Positions 21,160-32,450 of a stretch of DNA of 64,000 bases are shown piece after piece. The stretch spans positions 17,914,698 through 17,978,697 of the forward strand of contig JAJEKV010000016.1 in assembly GCA_021234155.1 (NCBI GenBank), in the 5' to 3' direction. The stretch comes from Isoetes taiwanensis (lineage: Eukaryota; Streptophyta; Lycopodiopsida; Isoetales; Isoetaceae). The notes beneath the pieces are model-generated. The model was not told the origin of the DNA. It made no database searches and worked only from the letters and a program-made list of their open reading frames with translations. Within the stretch, counting starts at the first letter, position 1; each line of letters begins with the position of its first letter. The position numbers and the translations under genes were made by a program.

Positions 21160-21652
21160 GCCGAACAGGGAAACCAATTGAACAAAATCAAACGGAGAGG
21201 CAGTCACGAGTTCAGAGGTACTCCTATTCTTAAACATGCTTTTGTTCCTAATCTAACAATTGCTTATGATGTTCTACACAGATGCACAGAGGAGACTTAA
21301 CAATGTTGGAAGCATGGATCGAGCTATGGGAATAGCAGCGGACAAGGAGGATGAGGAATCCCAATTATCTCAAGCAGAACTAGAAAGTATTCTAATTCAA
21401 CTTAAACAGGAAGTTGTGCATGCAAAAGCAATCAACAAAGTGCTAAAAAGGGCTGAGGTTTGGAGATTCAATAGCCTCAAACCATACTTTACCAATCTCT
21501 ATCATAAATGGCAACAGAAGCGAGAAGCACATGTCTTGCTTTTGTTAGATTTCACCAACTTCCAAACAGCTGTCCTGGACACTCTTCTCACAATTTTCAG
21601 GAACAGGACCATTGCTGATCTCACACTGCAGGACCTTCTGGATGAATCTTGA
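21151..21652 (+). pseudogene. Split gene, exon 1 (3' part) and exon 2
   Basis: The frame resumes at GAG ATC AAT GCC (EINAEQGNQLNKIKRRGSHE), runs to 21217, meets a donor (AGAG|GTACTC), skips a 64-bp intron ending CTACACAG at 21281, and continues in phase as DAQRRLNNVGSMDRAMG to a stop at 21652. The second exon is strongly helical and acidic at first (KEDEESQLSQAELESILIQL), then mixed (WRFNSLKPYFTNLYHKWQQK). The family is not recognised. Clean phase on both sides of the hAT is the best evidence that this is a real gene hit by the insertion. Confidence 0.55.
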
Positions 21653-21654
21653 GT

Positions 21655-21900
21655 CTTGAATCTTGAGACCTTCTCTTACAGTGTTTTTTACAGCTTGCAC
21701 TAAGTATAATAGTTTTGGAACTATATAAACAATATATTAATGTTTGTGTTTTAATCTGGTTCATGGATCCATTTTATAAGGACCATGACTTTTGAACAGT
21801 ATGCTTGGACATAAAAATATTTTCTGATTACATGAACATCACATTCTGATTACATTCAGTTTGCAAGTCCATGCCTTAGTGCATAGAAAAGTTACTTCAA
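21655..21900. other. Short 3' flank, no gene
   Basis: AT-rich sequence between the split gene's stop and the LINE. Nothing recognisable. Confidence 0.6.
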
Positions 21901-21903
21901 CAA

Positions 21904-23368
21904 CAGGTTAATGTATTACAGAGATTCTACATTGATCAATTGGAAGAATGGCTTGATAATCATGGTGGCGGAGGTCCACATTTGGCACACTATATCATTA
22001 GGCAACTTATGTATGCTGATGATGTTTCACTTCTGGCACATACCGCTGCTAGTATGCAGCAACATTTACATGCTCTGCACAATTTTTGTGAGAACACAGG
22101 TCTGCGTGTTAATCTCCAAAAGATCAAGCTTTTGGTAGTTCAATCTTCTCGTCACAATGTTCCCTCTATGCACTATGATAGCCGCGAAGTTGAAGTTGTA
22201 GATAGCTACAAGTATCTTGGTGTAGAATTCTGTAAGAACACACTTTGGGAACAGTGTACCAAGCGAGTGGCTGCTGGATGGAGAGCACTCTATGCAATGC
22301 AAAACAATTGTTTTCGTGCAGAAATTCATGATTGGCCACGGAAAGCCCACTTGTTTCAGGCTTTGGTAGAGCCTGTTTTACTGTATGGTTCTGAAGTGTG
22401 GGGGCCTGCCATTAGTGCTAGTGCTTGGGAGAGCTTGGAGCGGGTGCAAAAGTCATTTCTCACTTACAGCCTTGGAGTTAAAACAACGGTGCCCTATGCT
22501 ATTCTTTTACAAGAGACAGGTTTTTGGCCTCTTCAACATTCTGCCATGAAGCGCCATCTCCACTATATCTGCAAGGTGCACCACATGGATGATGTTAGGT
22601 ATCATGTTCTTGCACTTGCCATGGCTGAGTCTCCTCAGCGTTTGAAGCGATGTTGGAAAGAGCATTGCACTACATGGTTTACCCGTTGGGCTGTGCAACC
22701 AGAGCACTGCCTGATGCTTGCTCGTTCTGATCCTGAGCTTTTGCAACAATATCTCAATGCTCGTTTTTTTCAAAAGATATGGGACCCAGTTACTTTGGCC
22801 CAAGTGAAAACTGGTCATTATCATGCACACATAAATCCCACCTTGGCACCAGGGCCTCAAGCTTATTTGCTTGCTTCATTGTCCAGGAACAAGCTTGTAG
22901 CTATTGCATGAATTCGCACGGGGTCCCACAGGCTACGGATTGAGAAAGGTAGATGGGAGCGGCCGCAATTGCCGCGAGAAGCGAGACTATGTGCCTGTTG
23001 CCAGTTACAGGTTATTGAAGATGAAAGCCATACTCTTCTGAGTTGCCCTGCTTTGGAGATAGTCCGGAATCATTTTTTGACCTTAGCATTCTATTCCACG
23101 CTTCCACAACTTCTCAGAGCACCATCTGTACATGACTTGGCATTATACATACTTGAGGTTCTAGATAAACGTCTGCAATTACTGAGCCCTCAGTAGTCAT
23201 TATCTCCGCTTGTCTAGTATCATCATTACTGCAAAGGTTTTTCCCTTGAAAACCTTTCGAGGCAGGGGTTTTTTAATCCTAGTAGTAATTATTGTACTAG
23301 CCCATTGTATGGGTCCCATGACCTATTGGTCTCCGTGGACGTTAAAAAAACTATTCTATTCTATTCTA
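21904..23368 (+). mobile_element. 5'-truncated LINE (non-LTR retrotransposon)
   Basis: The ORF contains the RT active site LMYADDVSLLA (about 22005), then LRVNLQKIKLL, SYKYLGVEF, EPVLLYGSEVWGP and a C-terminal zinc knuckle (CACCQLQVIEDESHTLLSCP at about 22990-23050). An in-frame TGA at 22909-22911 interrupts the frame before the knuckle. The 5' two thirds are missing, typical of incomplete target-primed reverse transcription. The 3' end has a TTCTA repeat (ATTCTATTCTATTCTAC) that abuts element B. Confidence 0.9.
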
Positions 23369-23370
23369 CA

Positions 23371-23757
23371 ATCTCTGGCAAATTTTCCAGCATGCCAATA
23401 GTTAGTCAGTTCATATACATAAGATGTACCTTTAATCTTATGTTTGACTGGCTCCAATGGAAATTTCACCCCAATTACTGACTCGGGATGGACAAGAACT
23501 TTCTTTCCTTGAATAAGCATGTACTTTTGATGGCAATCAGGAATCAATTCAAAGTAGTTACCAGCTATAACTTCATTACCACAATAAAATTCATTTCCAT
23601 AGTCATCCTTGGTGTCTTCTTCGAGAGCATGTTTCACTTCTGTGCACTGGATGAGATAATAAGAGACCCTTTCATAATTGTCTGGGGATGTGAATGATAC
23701 AAAATAATCTCCAACCTGCACTGTCTCATCCACATTGTCCACGTCATTTGCCCACAA
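23371..23757 (-). pseudogene. Element B transposase, C-terminal domain
   Basis: An open frame reads VQVGDYFVSFTSPDNYERVS, then YCGNEVIAGNYFELIPD and YMLIQGKKVLVHPES. The pattern of short beta strands suggests a small globular domain such as a reader or SH3-like fold, but this is a guess. Element A has a degenerate equivalent at about 14490-14600. The LINE joins immediately after GKFARDC. Confidence 0.5.
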
Positions 23758-24119
23758 ATCCTCTCGCCTTCACCCATCTTCTTCAACATTGTCCCTGTTT
23801 GTAGGCTTTAGTTTTCTCAACTCCCACCGCCACAATGATCAGCATTCTCACAAGCGTGCCAATCAAAAATTGATGCATGCCTTACAAAAACATGAAAGAG
23901 ATCTACACATTAACTTTGTTGGATCATTTGGATCTATGGATGATACGCTAAATGAAGAGATTGCACCCTTTCACTTTGGAGCACATCAAATCTTTTGGGA
24001 ACGGTCAATGTCGGACACCTTCCAAAATACCCTTTCCACATCGTAAATTTTTCTCTTCAAGAACCTCACATGCGGCTTTCTGATTTTTTATCACTTTCCC
24101 ATCCTTTTTTTTTTGTTCG

Positions 24120-25080
24120 CCTCAAGCCATAGTTTTGGCTATGGCTCCTTCTCCGGCATGTGTGCCCTTCCCATGTCTTGAGCCAAAGAAATTCCAGGTG
24201 CATTCGATCTTATCTTTGTTGATGATACCTAGTTACATGATAGAAAGCTCTTCTCGACTTGAATTTGGTCTGCAAAGGCACACCCGGCCGGACCAAACTA
24301 AGTGGTATTTCATATGGCCAACACCATTTTCTCTCACCAATTGAGGTGCATAGTGAATGCTTTTTGTACAAAGTGAGTATCATGTATTTCGTCATCTGAA
24401 ATAAAGAAGTGCACACATTTCCTCATTTTACCCTGTACCTTGAACATCGTGATGCGGACCAATATGCTGATTTGTTCATTGTACCAATGTTGTGCTTGAA
24501 TCTCGTTGAATGGCTTAAAAGTATAATTCTCCGAGAAATCAACAACCGATAATACGTGTATCATCAATGAAGACTCTTCATGGATTCCTTGAATTGTTTG
24601 CTTTGCCAATGTGCCACAAAGTTATGATATACAAACTTCGACATATGATCAAACATGTTATCCAACATATTACTGGAGCTGCCTTTCTTGTCAATTAGCT
24701 TTAGTCTTCGTGAAGTTCCTTTCTTCCAGGGCTCATTAACGTAACCATAGACTTGCCAATCAAGCGTTTGATCAATCTGCTCATATTCTCTTGGACACAA
24801 CTCAATTAATTGTTTCCCACAATTTCCACAATCTCGATTTGATACATCGTAGCTTATGCCACTTTCGTTACTGCCTTTGCTCTCACACATACCATAGCCC
24901 TCCAAAATGTGCTAACATTATCAAATATCATGTTCTTGGCTTGACATATCCCAGCATGAGCTTCAGCTGCGCACACACCACAATTGCACGAACAGTTTTC
25001 ATGGAGTCTTGACCTCATCAAATTAAATGCCTGCTTGTACAAATCTGACGCAACAACATGTGTTTCTTTCCTTTAGCTTT
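24120..25080 (-). pseudogene. Element B transposase, Cys-rich and catalytic core
   Basis: Downward from 25080 the frames give LKPSCIRKLKER-like text, CNCGVCAAEAHAGICQAK, DCGNCGKQLIELCP, GTSRRLKLIDKKG, HHNF-like YHNFVAHWQSKQFKESM, VVDFSENYTFKPFNEI (about 24500-24550), the remnant LVWSGRVC...FKSRRAFYHV (24240-24300) and SRHGKGTHAGEGAIAKT (about 24130-24185). The first acid is kept. The second motif has lost SDG and the third has Ala where element A has Asp. Several frame breaks occur. This is the second independent copy that defines the family's motifs. Confidence 0.7.
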
Positions 25081-25199
25081 CTAATGCAAGAAGGTTTTAA
25101 GTATTCAAATTGCCTAAGCCCAATCCGAACCTCTGGATACTGATCCACAAAATTCTGGAATAATTCAACCTGTAAAATTACAGTGAAATAAAATTAGTC

Positions 25200-25240
25200 A
25201 CCTCATTACATTACATTACATTACATTACATTACATACAA
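25200..25240 (+). repeat. (TTACA)n microsatellite
   Basis: About seven units of ATTAC/TTACA in tandem, within the region between element B exons. Confidence 0.9.
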
Positions 25241-25677
25241 ATCTTTTACAACCTAAACTCCCATACATACATGTATATTTTGACATGAATTTTATTTCAT
25301 TTACTATGAAGTCACATAATTTCTTGACAATTAATACATCTCCACACTAATTTCTTCTTAGTTACTGCCTACATCTACAATACATCCAGAATATACATGT
25401 AAACAAATATACATGTACGTGTTGCCATGAAATAATTTGACATTTCCATGTAGAGCAAACTAATGCAGACTGCATCTATATTACATTCAAAAAGTAAAGA
25501 AATCTGTTACAAACTTTACATCAGTATTACAAAATAAAAAAACATCTTTATTCTGCAAAAAAAGATGCAATTACAGCTAAATTACAGTCGTACCTGTGTA
25601 ATGTCAATATATTGAATTGGTTGTGTCCTCTTCTTCATGACATCTCTAATTTTTGGTGAAACCTTTGAGTTATCTAA

Positions 25678-26324
25678 TCAAAACTGAGCAACCATATCCT
25701 TGATAGCCTGATCTATAGTATTTGTTCTTGGATTTCGACCTGCTAATGCCCACAGATTTGTTCCACCTAGTGACATTCTTTTCCTTCTCTCCACTGCTAG
25801 TTTCATAGTTCTAGCATGTATTTTTAGCAACTTAGCTGCTAGTGAAGTCTTCTGTAATTCTCCTTCCTCTCCAACCACCATAGATAGTACAGAATGCTTT
25901 GCAGCAAGTTTGTCATTGCTATTTGCATGTTTAACATCTTGGAGGCCATCCTTTAAATTCTTTACCAGATCTGTTTTCATGATAGCCTCTTGAATCTTTT
26001 GTCCTGCAATAAACTTCTTGCAAATATACTTTGCTGTTTTGGATTCAAATTAGATACCTCATTCATTATGAGATTTACAGCATCATTCACCTTTCTTCTA
26101 ATTGGCTTTGTCACGTATCCACCCCTACAACTGTTTCGATTTTCTTTGACTGCTTGTAACAGTGCTTTCCGAAACTTCATCAACAGGAGGATTGAAATCT
26201 CAACCTGATGCTGACCTCGAAGTGCTTGCATGAGAGTCCAATCCTTCTTCCATAGTTTCTTCTTCAACTGGTGCTTGAAGACATCGATCCATTCTGCAGA
26301 AAGGGGATACAACATCCTGCACAA
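25678..26324 (-). pseudogene. Element B transposase, N-terminal block
   Basis: Two frames together give GGYVTKPIRRKVNDAVNLIM, NPKQQSIFARSLLQDKRF, NLKDGLQDVKHANSNDKLAA, SVLSMVVGEEGELQK and RRKRMSLGGTNLWALAGRN. These match element A 16781-17290 in order and spacing. A frameshift lies at about 25978. The GDFETECG repeats seen in A are absent. Confidence 0.65.
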
Positions 26325-26684
26325 AAAATCAGATTATTAACCAGATTTGTATTACTGCTTGAAGGGATTTGTATTACTGTTGAAGGAAAGGGATTTCAAT
26401 TTCTTCAAGATACATTTGTTTCTTGAAATGCATTTGATTTAGGAGCAGGTATAATCGATTCGGGGCAAGATTTCCTTGAGATAGAATACGGAGCCATGTT
26501 TGATCGATTGAGGAAAGTTCAAAATGTGCGCCAAGATTTCGGGAGGATTTGGTATAATCATGGAGAATATTGTACGTCAACTGCCTTTATTAATGATAGG
26601 CAACTCCATGTAAAATTCAAAATGTACATTACAAATACTTTAACCCAGTTCAAATTTCTACATCAATATACAAAAAAATTCAAT

Positions 26685-26705
26685 CACCCTTTTATGCTTC
26701 TACCC
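26685..26705 (-). repeat. Element B right terminal repeat (degenerate)
   Basis: 16 of 21 positions match the element A repeat, including the outer TACCC and inner CACCCT. The next four bases are AATC. Confidence 0.6.
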
Positions 26706-27200
26706 AATCCATTAAGTGTAAATGTGCCTAAATCTAACTTGCTTCTATTCACAATATTAACATGTCTTCAAAAAATAAGCCAAAAGATGCAAAGGGCTTT
26801 TGAATGAGATCACATGGTAAATGGAATGTGCCACAACTTGGTAACTTTCAATTGCAATTATCACGATGATAAGGATCTTAGGCAACAAATTTGACATCAT
26901 GAAGCATTAGCCTTTGCAACTTTGATGCAATCTATGCAATCTTCAAATTTCTTTCCTTTCATAGCAAAGGTAGTTTACATCAAGTTTCCTATACATTCCA
27001 TCTACACAATCGAGTACAGTTGACATCCTTCAAGAACAATAATAGAAGAGAAGGACACAAAAAGAAAAAGCATAGGATTACACTCAGGCTTGAGGAATCA
27101 AATAGAAGTGCGCCTAACAAATAAAGCCATTGCTTCCTGTGCTCCAATGAAACCATTGCCATAAAATACATGTCCCTGCTTTAGTTTGACTTTAAGAGAG
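26706..27200. other. Non-coding stretch
   Basis: AT-rich; no gene or clear repeat recognised. Confidence 0.6.
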
Positions 27201-27214
27201 TAGTTATAGCAGTA

Positions 27215-27870
27215 ATAAGTCTAGATATCACTCCATTTCAAGTATCCTGCACAGATTCAAGATGTGCACAATTCATATTTCCCTTGGGACCGATGACAAA
27301 CCCATGACATAAAAGTCGCCTGAGTATTACAACTATCAAACAGTTAATATCTTACTTAACAATCATAGATATCACTCCATTCCAGTTCATCCTGCACAGA
27401 TCTAAAATGTGCATGATTTCTGTTTCCCGTTGGGAAAGATTGACATAAAAGCCATCTAGATATTTTCTTCTGTTGCACTCTGGCATAGCAAAATTCACTG
27501 GCATGCACTGTTGCAATCAGAGATCCCTGAACCCACCGGTCTGTATCTGACTATTTCTGAGCCCACAGAACTGTTCTGGAGTACTTCCGACAGCCCAAGC
27601 ACAATCCTGATACAAAGATTTCCCTGCACAGATCTCCTTTTCTCCTTCCGGCTCCTCCTCTTTTTCCCTGTCTGATCTCTTCTATTTCTTTCGATCTCTC
27701 TCCTCCAGATCCTCTCAGCCCACACGTACGTCTTTGTCACTTCCTCTTTTAGCTTCCCGTTGGCGCGTCTGCTGGATTCCCCTGATCGGATGTCCACCGC
27801 TTTCCAGGTTTAAACCACGTGTACACGTCTTCCTCCTCCTGTTTGTTCGACATAAAGGCTAATTTCAACA
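27215..27870 (-). repeat. Copia-2 3' LTR region (lower border unresolved)
   Basis: On the minus strand the polypurine tract AAAGGGGGAGT is followed by TGTTGAAATTAGCC, giving an LTR start at 27870. The other end cannot be set because no second LTR copy is in the window. The region holds a two-copy 143-bp imperfect tandem repeat (from about 27222 and 27365, each starting AGATATCACTCCATT). Confidence 0.55.
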
Positions 27871-27880
27871 AACTCCCCCT

Positions 27881-29497
27881 TTAGCCTTTATGGTCTGCAA
27901 CCCCCACTAGGTTCTTCGCGGTCACTAGTTTGGGCTCAGACAACGCCTTTGTTAACATATCTGCCTGCTGAAGATGGGTGGGAATATATGTCACATTCAT
28001 CTCCCCCTTTTCCACTTCATCTCGTATGAAATGATGGTGAATGTCAATGTGCTTAGTTCTAGAGTGTTGAATTGGATTCTTCGTCATTGCCCCGCTCTTA
28101 TTATCACAGTACAAGACGATAGCTTGGTTAATTCCCCAATTCTTTAAGCATTCTACGCAGCCAAATTATTTCTGAAGCTGCCATGGACACCGCTACATAT
28201 TCTGCTTCTGCACTAGATTTGGCAACGCATTCTTGCTTTTTACTTGCCCATGATATTACTGCATCCCCAAGTTTGCACAAATAACCAGATGTGGACTTCC
28301 TGTCATTGATATCTCCTCCCCAATCTGCATCTGCATAACCAACCAATTTGTTCTCTGCACCCTTTGAAAAACAAATTCCGTGTGTTGCTGTTCCTTTTAA
28401 GTATCTGAGCACTCTTTTCGCTGCTACCCAATGCTGTATTCCAGGGTTATTGCAAAATCTGCTTAGCAAGTTGACCACATAAGTGATGTCTGGTCGAGTG
28501 CAGTTTGCAATGTATAACAAGCAACCAACCAATGATCTGTAAGGTCTCGCCTTCATTTCCTTAGTCTCCTTTGGGGTCTTAGGACACATATCTCCGCAGA
28601 TTCTCACTCCCGAAGCCATAGGTGTTTTTGTTGGATTGCATTCAAGCATCCTGAATTTAGCTAATACTCCCTTAATATTTTGTTCCTGCGTAAGATAGAG
28701 CAATCCCCGTTCTTTATCCCTACGAACTTCCATTTCTAGCAATTTCTCCAAATCTCCCAAGTCTGTCATCTGGAATCGACCATTCAGCAATGCTTTGCAA
28801 TCTATCAACAAACTTCTGTCATTGCTTACGATGACGCAATCATCCACATAGAGGGCCATAATCAGACATTTGTCCCCACTCCTTTTCATGTACAGATTAC
28901 CCTCAGTTCTTAACTTTGCAAATCCTGCAGAAATAAGGAACCTGTTTATGCACAAATACCACTGCCTGGCCACTTGCCTCAGTCCGTAAACCGCCTTTTT
29001 TAATTTACACACCATGTTCTGACCTTGTTCATAGCCTTGTGGCTGCTCCATGTATATTTCTTCGTCTAAATCCCCATTCAAGAACGCAGTTATAACATCC
29101 ATATGGTTTATCTCCATATCATTCTGCACTGCAACTGCAAGAAGTGTCCTCAGACTGGTTACTTTGACAATAGGTGAGAATGTATCCTTATAGTCCACGC
29201 CTTCTTCTTGAGTATACCCTTTTGCAACCAGCCTCGCTTTATACCGCTCTACTGATCCATCTGCTTTTCTTTTAATTTTAAAAAGCCATTTACTCCCCAC
29301 GACGTTCTTATCTTTTGGCCGCGATACGAGTTCATAGGTGCCCGTCCTTTTAAATGAATCTAATTCACTTTGCATGGCCTCTTTCCATCGATCTGCATCC
29401 TTTCTTTCCAGGGCTTCTTCCACTGTTTCCGGCTCCACTATACAAGACAATATCTTAGGCTTCCTTGGTCTGGTTGTCTTCCCACTTTCTGCCCTGT
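27881..29497 (-). pseudogene. Copia-2 RT-RNase H
   Basis: Reverse transcriptase blocks in order: KNVVGSKWLFKIKR, YKARLVAKGYTQEEGVDY, MDVITAFLNGDLDEEIYM, KLKKAVYGLRQ, and the catalytic LYVDDCVIVS. RNase H: GYADADWGGD, RKSTSGYL, SSAEAEYVAVS. A frameshift near 28125 separates the last part (LYCDNKSGAMTKNP to ADHKG). Apart from that shift and the MITE at its upstream edge, the coding sequence is well preserved, so the element is not old. Confidence 0.92.
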
Positions 29498-29518
29498 GGG
29501 TAAAAGCATGTTAGGGTG
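29498..29518 (+). repeat. MITE left terminal inverted repeat
   Basis: Starts GGGTAAAAGCATG; exact reverse complement of 29798-29818. Confidence 0.95.
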
Positions 29519-29797
29519 TCCCTTAAAAAGTATTATTTAGTGACCAAAAAAGTACCTAAAAAGGTACCCAGGACTGGGTACTGGGTACCTGTGTAATATC
29601 TCAATAAAAGGTACATTCTAGAACTTTTATATATATTTTGGTCTCCAGTAGCATTATCTTTATCTTAACCTTGAATATTAATGCGTCCTTGACTTTTATT
29701 TTGGACTTTTGTACTAGTTTTAATGAAAATAAAAATGAGAAAGTACCCAGTTCTGAAGTACCTAGTGTATGTACTTTTGCAGGTTCCAAAAGTGGTA

Positions 29798-29818
29798 CAC
29801 CCTAACATGCTTTTACCC
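29798..29818 (-). repeat. MITE right terminal inverted repeat
   Basis: Ends CATGCTTTTACCC; exact reverse complement of 29498-29518. Confidence 0.95.
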
Positions 29819-31415
29819 CTGCCATACAAACTTGTGTCAAATGAAACTCCGGCTTTTAGACGTTCCGCATCACTACGTCGAGTTCTCCTACTTCCTTCTC
29901 CCACGTGAGGTCCAGGTTCTGGCGCACTATTGGTATCAACAACCTCATGCACCTCCTCTGGCTCGACTTCCGGTTCATGAGGTGCACTATCGGACTCAAT
30001 GACCTCATACACCTCATCTGGTCCCACGTCTGTTTCTTCTATCTCAGCACTAGTCTCCGTGTCCTCTTCACTTTCTGACTCCACATCGATTTCATCTTTC
30101 TTTAAAATCGTGGCCTTTGTTTCCTCTTTAACATCTGCCTGCTCAGTCTCCAAGTATTCGGTTGGCACCCACTCATCTGCTTCATGCTGGCTTAGACTTT
30201 TCCTGTCTTTGTATAGAACATTCTCATTAAAAACGACATCCCTACTAACATACACTTTACGTGTGACTGGTTCATACAATCTGTAGCCATTTGTCTGCTC
30301 ATCGTAGCCCACCAGGAATGTACAAATGCTCCGATCATCCAATTTTCTCCTTAATCATCATATAAGCTAGACACCCATAGACTTTAAATCTTTTCACTGA
30401 TTGTTTCCTGCCTGTCCAATACTCTTCTGGCACTCCTCCTTTCAATCGCAGAATCGCCGGCAACCTATTTTGAATGTAGCGGGCACCGCGGCGGCCTTCT
30501 TCCCATAGGTCGTTTAGGCAACCTGCATGCTTAAGCATGGATCTAGCATTTTGCATTCATGATGGTGCAATTTTTATGCGTTCTACTCCATTCTCTCATG
30601 GGTGTGTACTACCTGCATGTATATTGTCTCCGTATCCCTCGCACTTGACAATACCTACAAAATTCAGATGATCTATACTCTCCACCAAGGTCAGACCTTA
30701 GACATTTAACTTTTAGTGATGTTTCCCTTTCAACCTCCGCAACATATAATCTAAATGCATCAAATACTTGATCTTTGGTTTTTAAAAAATAGCATTTAGT
30801 ACGTCTACTGTAATCGTCAATAAAGGTAGCGAAGTAGGATTTCGCTCCTCTACTCTCAACCTGCATAGGCCCGCAAACATCCGAATGTACTAGTTCAAGT
30901 AATTCATGTGCCCTTTTCCCTTTATTTCTAAAAGCCACTCTATTTTGTTTTCCCAACATGCAAGCTTCACACACGTCATCAACCTCGCAATCCTCATAAT
31001 CAAGCTCATCTAAAAGATTGTGCCTTTTTGCTATTTTAATGTTGTCGTAGCAGACATGCCCTAACCTCAAGTGCCAAAGCCTTAAGCTATCAAGGGGAAA
31101 CACCTTATTGATGGTATCATTCACATCCAATTCAAACAGATTTCCTCTTCTTTGAGCTTCGAACAATTTAATGCCTCCTCTAATGAATTTGCATCCATAC
31201 TTATGAAAAAATAAATCATATCCATTATCTACCAAATTGGCAACTGAAATTAAATTAAACAACATTCCCGGCACAAATAATGTATCTGGCAAACTCAAAA
31301 CATTCTTGCCTTTAACTAGAATATGCAAACTCCCTTTTCCAAGCACCTTTTGCATTGCTCCATTGCCCATCTGAACAGCCTTGCAATCCATACTTGGCTC
31401 AATGCATTTCAACAT
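29819..31415 (-). pseudogene. Copia-2 integrase and linker
   Basis: The protease-integrase junction and integrase are readable: zinc-binding HLRLGHVCYDNIK with CEACMLGKQ, catalytic Asp in HSDVCGPMQ and in LRSDLGGEY, then an acidic linker (VEPEEVHEVVDT) that leads to RT. Frames break near 30600 and 30340. The text upstream of LKCIEPSMDCKAVQ lacks gag and the DSG protease motif; at about 31425 it changes to unrelated DNA. So the 5' end of the element is missing. Confidence 0.9.
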
Positions 31416-31429
31416 GTCAGGTGTTGACG

Positions 31430-32210
31430 GATTTTCCCCACAATCCCCAACAAGTGGCCTCGAGAGGCAAGAATCAAGATCAAATTTGATGCTGCAAGAT
31501 AAAGAATGAGAGGGCTGCTACAATGCAAAACAGAATGGATTAGAATGGATTGAACAGAAGCAAGAAATAAAGAAAAATCTTGGGCCCAAAATAATCTTCA
31601 ATCTATAAGAACAAAAGAAGAAAATACAATGTAAATAGCCCTCCATGCCTCTGAAACATGGAGGGCCTCTGAATCCATGATCAAGAGAGGTCTCTGAACC
31701 CTCTCAAGAATCGTGGATCAGGGGGAGAGGAGGAGCTCGTGCTCCTCATTTTTCTTTTATAATTCTTGCCCCTTAATCTCATCCATCCATCTCAACCACT
31801 TCATCTCCACCATCCTTTTTTGCCTCTTCATCTTTACCCTTCATTTCTGCCTCTTCATCCTAGCCTTAGATAATGTACCCCTCTTCAACCACTAACAAAA
31901 ATCTTAGAAGCCCTTAAATTTAAACAACTAGATCTAGGCCCTTTTATTTTTTGGTGCCTTAGACCTTTACAACATTTGGGCTTTATAATTGACCCCCCTT
32001 CCAATGGTTCTCTTTCTTTTCTCTTTTTTCATGTTGACCGGGTGCCAAAACCCCGGTCAACATCTCGCCCAAACAAAAAATGGGCCGGTCCCCTCGGCCC
32101 TCTTACTTCAAAGTTTTTCATATATTTAGTACAATAGTTGGTCCCTTAGACTCAATAAGGAACACAACCGAAGTTTTGATATCCGAGACTTCGAACTCGA
32201 AAAATGATCA
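31430..32210. other. Non-coding stretch with a hairpin
   Basis: No gene is supported. A perfect 10-bp inverted repeat, GCCCTCCATG and CATGGAGGGC, separated by 9 nt lies near 31639-31667. The region may be an LTR or UTR of another element; the junction with copia-2 is at about 31425. Confidence 0.55.
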
Positions 32211-32215
32211 TAATA

Positions 32216-32450
32216 ATAATTTGGAGGTTTTAAGGTGTACTCCAACACCATAGAATAATAATAATATTTGGAGGTTTTAGGGTGTACTCCAACACCATAG
32301 AATGATAATAAAACTTCGGAGGTTTTAGGGTGTACTCCAACACCATAGAATAATAATAATATTTGGAGGTTTTAGGGTGTACTCCAACACCATAGAATGA
32401 TGATAGAAATTTGGAGGTTTTAGGGTGTACTCCAACACCATATAATGAGT
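32216..32450 (+). repeat. 47-48 bp tandem repeat, five copies
   Basis: The unit GGAGGTTTTAGGGTGTACTC and CAACACCATAGAATRATRATA starts at 32223, 32270, 32318, 32365 and 32413. Copies differ mainly in the AT-rich spacer. Confidence 0.93.

Larger units (their letters stand above)
23369..26705 (-). mobile_element. Element B: decayed relative of element A
   Basis: The minus strand carries, in the same order as element A, the N-terminal block, the Cys-rich block, the catalytic motifs and the C-terminal domain. At its right end (26685-26705) stands CACCCTTTTATGCTTCTACC plus C, which matches the element A terminal repeat at 16 of 21 positions. No left terminal repeat and no Ulp1/FCP1 block are present; the left side ends at the LINE. 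It is either truncated or broken by that LINE. Confidence 0.75.
29498..29818. mobile_element. 321-bp MITE with element A ends
   Basis: Both ends are the same 21-bp inverted repeat (GGGTAAAAGCATGTTAGGGT plus G), differing from element A by one base (T for C at position 12). Inside them a gapped inverted match continues (GGTACCCAGGACTGGGTAC against GGTACTTCAGAACTGGGTAC). There is no coding capacity. The flanks are CTGT and CTGC, a 4-bp duplication with one difference, the same length as element A's ATTA. Removing 321 bp and four flanking bases joins the copia-2 frame across the site, which supports the borders. Confidence 0.9.

Noticed and set aside
25200-25240. Possible CRISPR or regulatory repeat
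   Set aside because: A plain (TTACA)n microsatellite without spacers.
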